From NCBI GenBank assembly GCA_019095985.1, contig CM032662.1, forward strand, positions 16,270,637-16,334,636: a DNA stretch of 64,000 nucleotides, written 5' to 3'. Shown here one piece after another: positions 58,967 through 64,000 of this stretch (position 1 is its first letter; each line of letters starts with the position of its first letter). The notes beneath the pieces are model-generated. The model was not told where the DNA came from. It worked only from the letters and a program-made list of their open reading frames with translations, and did not search any database. Position numbers and translations under genes: made by a program. This DNA comes from Streblospio benedicti. Taxonomy: Eukaryota; Annelida; Polychaeta; Spionida; Spionidae.

Positions 58967-61900
58967 ATGGTTACATCGTGCTGCGGGACAATACAGAATT
59001 TGACTACCGCGAAACCATTATCCTTCAAGTTAAGGTGAGTAACAGTAATCAAAAATACATGTGGCAAGTTCATATCTCTGGTCCCCATAAAGTAGTCATG
59101 ATCCTACCACAACTTTGGATAGGTTCCTACTACAACTTTGGATAGGTTCCTACTACAACTTTGGATAGGTCTACTGCAACTTTGGAAATCTTAAAACATG
59201 CATCTTCCATTTGGCTTTATCAAGTTGCATTGGCCAGACTGAAATGCATAGAGATAGGAATATCTTGCTAGAGAGATTAGAGAAATATAAGAAAGTAACA
59301 CTTTGCAGAAGTATTCCGATGCTGGTAGACGACTGAGGATTACCAATGCACCCCTGACAAGGTTTAAATGTTCAGAAAACACTGCAAATGCAGGTGGTGA
59401 CTTGTAGTCGCAAAAATAGGGGTAAACCTCAAATCTGCAGGTCTGATAAGCGCGGTGCTTCTCGAGGATGTTTTTTCCTCAATATTATGGACTGTTTATT
59501 TGTGGACCGACTTTCAAACATTTATATTCCTGCAGGATGGTGTAGTCATTGTACTGTTTATAACACAATGACTTCAAGTAACAAAAATCTTTGACATGTA
59601 GACGAACTAGAGTTTGCAGTTATGTTTGTGGACGAAATTGATACATAATATTACACGGTAGGAGTGTCACTGATATTGTACTATCAACAACATATATATG
59701 ATCCATCTACCAGTTCACATGATATAGATCTGCACATTATAGACCAGTGAAAGTTTTCGTGTGTGTGAGTGTAATTCTTACTAAAAATGCCCAGACAGCA
59801 TCTCGCTGCATGCTCCTAACGTTGTTTTATACCTAACATTTAGAGATGTGTTCACCTGAAGCAACATGATGAGGTTTCATGAAGTGGGATGATTCGTGTA
59901 ACAGTTAGTAAATCCGCCTACGTATGTATGACTCGTCTGTTGTGAAGCGTGAGAGGTCATTAGTTCAAGTCCACAATAATGCAAATTACCTTCACCATCT
60001 TCCATACAAAAAATCTCAACGCAAGCATTATAGCGAGCATATCATGATGAAATACAATAAAATCTTTATGAAACTGGCAGTAGGCCTTAAGACTATAATT
60101 ACTGATTATGTTGTATCATAATTACCAATCCAAATATGTCGTATTAAGGTCCGCGATGAGCTGAACATTGAAAGCATCACCCCCAACAATGATCTCACGA
60201 TCGACATCGACTGGGACAACGAGCCTCCGGTCCTCACCGAGCCCCACTTGTTCGCCTCCATACCTGAGCGGTGCGGCGACGAAGTCAACGTGAGTACACG
60301 ACACATGCAGATCCAGGGTGGGGTGATACCATCTCCGCAACCCTTTGCCCATACAGAACCCAAGATCTACTGTGGGTTCCCCTTTTAAATAAAAAAAACT
60401 ACAACTACCAGTGATCTCCATTGATGCCCACGTATTGGTCCATCGTCATATTTGCAATATACAACCATATCCGATTCTGTGAAAGTTGTCTTCAAAATCC
60501 AACCAATCAGAAGGCCCACTGTCAAAATGTTCAGCGGGGAGTTCAAACATGAAAAGTACGAGCTCACTATATAAGTTAGATGAAACGAGCATTGATTTTG
60601 TCTCTGACGAAAGTCTCACCCAAAATTATTTTTCCCCATGAAAGCTATGACTTGGCCCACGGGTTGTTATGAACAAGGACTTCTGAAGGCAGTGCGAGTG
60701 ATCAAGCCGTGAAAACCGACGATGGTATTGGTCGCATTAGTAACTTACTGTGTAAATTCTATACATGACACTAATCGTGTTCATTGTATGTTGCAGCACT
60801 GCAGCGGTAAACTGTCCTGGACCACTGGCATCTCCATCAGTGCTACTGACCGAGAATCTGATGTCGATGAATATGAAATGCTGGATAATCAGGATTTCTT
60901 CGGTTTCATTAGTAATTCAATCCTTCAATTGCGCGACATCGACATAGATGCCAACCCAGAGTACAGGTCATTCAACCTATCATTCAGGTAACTCTGTTTT
61001 ACACTGACTGACCGATTGGATTATTGTCTATTGTAGCACTGTGATGGCAAGCTGAGTCCAGGCTGGGACACCGGTATAGTGATCCATGCAACAGATCGCG
61101 AGAGCTACCCGGGAAGCAGGCCAACATTTGAGATGCTCAGCCACCAAGACTTCTTTGATTTCCCTGATCTCCCGTGGTGGGATAAGCCAATCCTCCTGAC
61201 GAAAGATGTAGATATTGACCTCAACCCAGAATACCGTTCATTTAACGTGTCATACAGGTAACCCGGTAGATCCTATCGGATAGTGCTGCTTTTACCAACT
61301 GGCTACCCCACCGGATATGGCTTTCTTTTGTTCTAGCTACAGATATAGGCGCATACGTCTATATCCACTGGACAATATCCACACTTAGATATTGATCAAG
61401 TCTCTTCTCGTTTCAACTGCTACAATGTGGGCTGCTACTGCTGCTGTTGAGCACCGGTGTTTGTGCACGGACTTTCTTCTTTCACTTCAGACACACTTTC
61501 ATGCGCATGTGATGTTATTCATGAGCACCTGTGCATGCTTATGAGTCTCATTCAACGCTTACGTGTGCTATACCACACCCATGCACCCACGCACAAGTCC
61601 CACACCCCGACCAAACGCCTTGCTTTTCTCCTATTTCCACCCTCCCACCAACCAACCAACTACCTTCAGCTTTGCACTTATGCCAATCCAACAGCTTTGC
61701 ACCTCTGAATTGTGTTACTGTATCAAGTAATAAACATGATACAGTTCTTTCATCCAACACCTGCAAAACTCACTTTCCATTGAAATGTTTTCCTCATGAT
61801 GTAAACGGTCGAATATCAAGCTAAATATTAATTACATGTTGGCGTTAATGCTGCAAATGTAAGATATGTAATGTGCTTAAACCTATTTCCACATCCACCG

Positions 61901-64000
61901 TTAGTCTCAAGCACTGAAAACGCCTCCTTGAATCGTGTGGTCACCCACTGACCACTCACTGACCACTCACTGACCACTGGGCTGTTGTAGGGTGTTGGAC
62001 CGCGGGAACCCGAAACTCTCAGACCGAGGCTGGGTCTACATCACCGTCTACGACATCAACGACCACGTGCCTGAGTTTGAGCCAAGTAACGACAACCCCA
62101 TACACAAAAAGGCCGACGTGGAAGGTATGGAAGACTGCCATGCCGCTAACATGTTGGATTGAGAATTAATATGATAGCATACAAGTGTACACAGCGCTGC
62201 ACTAGAATTTCTATATCCTAAACGTTTACCACCTGCTATCAACTGACCATTCAATGATCACTTACTGATCACCAACAGAGCACAAATCTCATACACACAA
62301 ACCGAAGTGAACACTTATCAAGTACATGTTGATCTCTCAGTGACCACGCCATGGCCTCTAAACTTCCTCACTGAACTGACCACTTACTGACTGCTTACCT
62401 AGCTAGCGCTGACCACTTATTGACCACTGTCCATCTTGCAGAGAACACCCTGGGAGGCGAGCACATCATGTGGGTCTCCGCCTCAGACTTTGACAAGACG
62501 CGGAACGGCACATTCCACTACTTTCTGGATCTGGATGGAGCGGACGCGACCCGGAGAGGCACATTCTACTTTGAGGTAATTAACAGTCTCACAGTCACAA
62601 AAATCCATAAGAGGTAATCCCTAAGTCTCATAATCACGAATGTTCTCACATTCATAATTGTTATCTCCCACATAGTACAATGTGCTATCTAATGCAAATT
62701 AAACGTGTATCTCTCACATAGTTTAGTATGGTATCTAATGTGAATTAAATAACACGTGTGTCAAGAGATATCTCTATCAAATGTCTTCCTTTGACTGTTT
62801 ATGTTTCTGGATCTCTTTAAGTATTGCACAGTCCATTAAAAGCTATAATCTTTCACTGAATTGTGATCAACCATTCCTCATAAATTGACTACCTTTTGGC
62901 ACACAGACTGGCTAGTGGCGACCCATTAACTCTGCCAATCTTTCACAACGCATTGAATAGCTATGCAACCTGTATATTTTGACGAAAATGCAGCACCTTG
63001 TTTTACTGATATTGACCACAGACTGACCAATGTCACTGTCTCAGATTGACCGTGACACTGGGGAGATCCGGACACGGCATCCCGTGGACTATGATGACCC
63101 CGACTTCGGGCCGGGCAAGTGGATCGACTTCTGGTGATTACTTTTCATTAGCCCACTCTCTCTTGCGTCCTTAAACCAAAAGGTCGAAGGTATGTTAATG
63201 GGTGACACTACATATGTTAAGTGGTCTTGGCCATCACTTTATGAACAATGACGGTGTCATATTTTATGATCTAATAGGAAAATACGGCTATCTATAATTT
63301 ATTTTGCACTATTCATATCATCGATAATTTCTAGTCCTGGAGATATGCACAATAGACATGGTTGGAGAAAAGTTCTGGAGTCCTAATATTACCCCTGATA
63401 AGTGGCCTAGCAGTGCTCGAACCCACGACACCAAGGTTGTGAGATCTGAGTGATGCCTTCACAACCAGTTAGCTTGGTGGAAATTACACCTACAGTACCA
63501 AGATGCTGGCACCGAGTGACCTATTTTCCGAAAGGTGGTCTTGGAATGTATCCACTTACAGTGATCGTTTTTATGAAGACCCGAGACCAAGATATAAAGC
63601 CCGTTTTAGATAAAAGTGTCATCTTTAGAGAGGTGATCTGCAAGGTTCTAATGTACATCGTTGACAAAAAGGCGCTGCTACATGAGAGTTCTGATGCCCT
63701 TTAAGTGTTAAGTGGTAAATGAAATAAAGTGGGAAGTGGGAAATTTGAAAGAAAAATGCATTAACTGTTTAGTGAGCAAAAAGTTAAGATACAAATGTGA
63801 AGTGAACAATAAGCTAAAATTGAAGTGTGCAGTTGGTACATTGCAGCCTAGACCCTGATGCAGCTGTTTGTACTGTTGGCAGACAGGCAGACACACAAAC
63901 CACCTAACCAACCAACCAACCAACCAAACACACAAACACACAGATTTTTACGGTTACAGCGCGCGTGCGGAGGACTTCGGAGGGCGGCGCAGCAGCAACT
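58967..64000 (+). CDS. Cadherin ectodomain gene, partial at both ends
   Basis: Exons 58967-59034, 60149-60289, 60797-60987 or 61037-61257, 61991-62124, 62442-62575, 63045-63133 and 63960-64000 (edge). Cadherin marks are FDYRETIILQVKVRD then DWDNEPPVL at the end of one repeat. A second repeat has SATDRES or HATDRES, VLDRGNPKLSDRG and VYDINDHVPEF. A third has ENTLGG, SASDFDKTRNG, IDRDTGEI.TRHPVDYDD and RAEDFGGRRSSN. DxND and DRDTGEI motifs show Ca2+-dependent repeats. The protein would mediate adhesion at the cell surface. Signal peptide, membrane and cytoplasmic parts are outside the window. Phases agree at every junction if one of the two alternative exons is used. Confidence 0.85.
59098..59182. 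repeat. 25-bp tandem repeat, about 3.3 copies
   Basis: Unit TACTACAACTTTGGATAGGT then TCC, nearly identical copies, in a cadherin intron. Confidence 0.9.
60797..60987 (+). CDS. Cadherin alternative exon A
   Basis: 191 nt, phase 0 to 2. Acceptor TTGCAG at 60796, donor GTAACT at 60988. It encodes HCSGKLSWTTGISISATDRES, then EMLDNQDFFGF, DIDIDANPEYRSFNLSFR. It forms the middle of a cadherin repeat and joins to VLDRGNPKLS in the next constant exon. Confidence 0.85.
61037..61257 (+). CDS. Cadherin alternative exon B
   Basis: 221 nt, phase 0 to 2. Acceptor TTGTAG at 61036, donor GTAACC at 61258. It encodes HCDGKLSPGWDTGIVIHATD, then EMLSHQDFFDF, a ten-residue insertion region (PDLPWWDKP) and DVDIDLNPEYRSFNVSYR. 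Clearly homologous to exon A, so a tandem exon duplication. It joins the same downstream exon. Confidence 0.85.
61940..62430. repeat. Scattered CTGACCACT repeats in cadherin introns
   Basis: TCACTGACCACTCACTGACC at 61945-61977, and further GACCACT(T/C)A words at about 62255-62430, sit just before the acceptors of two exons. They are simple sequence of unknown role. Confidence 0.6.
63395..63480 (-). repeat. tRNA-like SINE head
   Basis: On the minus strand, CTAACTGGTTGTGAAGGCAT followed after about 30 nt by the B box GGGTTCGAGCA (63414-63424). The A box is poor. Located in the last visible cadherin intron. Confidence 0.45.

Overview
The window is metazoan nuclear DNA. Genes are split by GT-AG introns, exons are GC-richer than the AT-rich introns and spacers, and short non-autonomous DNA transposons, tRNA-derived SINEs and microsatellites lie between them. 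The gene families (DEG/ENaC channel with C-type lectin domains, PLAC8, EGF/FN3 receptor, ankyrin/SOCS protein, cadherin) fit a marine invertebrate. A lancelet or another invertebrate deuterostome is my best guess, but nothing here proves the phylum. A 100-N gap (58679-58778) shows this is draft scaffold.

Left part (2-19 kb): after a possible tail end of an upstream gene (2-175), a 19-exon plus-strand gene (2092-15058) reads in consistent phase as 1,113 residues. It has two C-type lectin-like domains, a Thr-rich mucin-like stalk of about sixteen 10-residue repeats, and then the distal extracellular half, second membrane helix and tail of a DEG/ENaC (amiloride-sensitive Na+ channel) protein. 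The first membrane helix is not visible. A complete 111-aa PLAC8-family gene follows on the minus strand (16840-17925), with a probable non-coding first exon near 18.85 kb.

Middle (19-54 kb): mostly gene-poor and repeat-rich. It holds a transposon with long terminal inverted repeats (21.0-21.6 kb), a head-to-head pair of about 525-bp elements (22.78-23.88 kb), another inverted-repeat element (26.4-27.2 kb), four copies of a short GATCCAG-ended family and a tRNA-derived SINE family. A minus-strand gene (29418-36249) encodes an EGF-like domain, an FN3-like domain, one membrane helix and an acidic then basic cytoplasmic tail. Its 435 codons from 35241 to 29418 join in consistent phase over six exons; two or three further 5' exons are tentative. 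One of its introns holds a 290-bp AT repeat and two fold-back elements. An orphan 3' exon lies at 28139-28290.

Right part (54-64 kb): a plus-strand ankyrin-repeat/SOCS-box (ASB-like) gene runs from 54475 into the assembly gap. Beyond the gap are exons of a classical-type cadherin ectodomain, running off the right edge. Two similar cadherin exons (60797-60987 and 61037-61257) have identical phases (0 to 2), are 49 nt apart, and would destroy the frame if both were used. This is the expected design of mutually exclusive alternative splicing.

The two strongest candidates for something undescribed are the lectin-mucin-channel chimera and the alternative cadherin-repeat exon pair.
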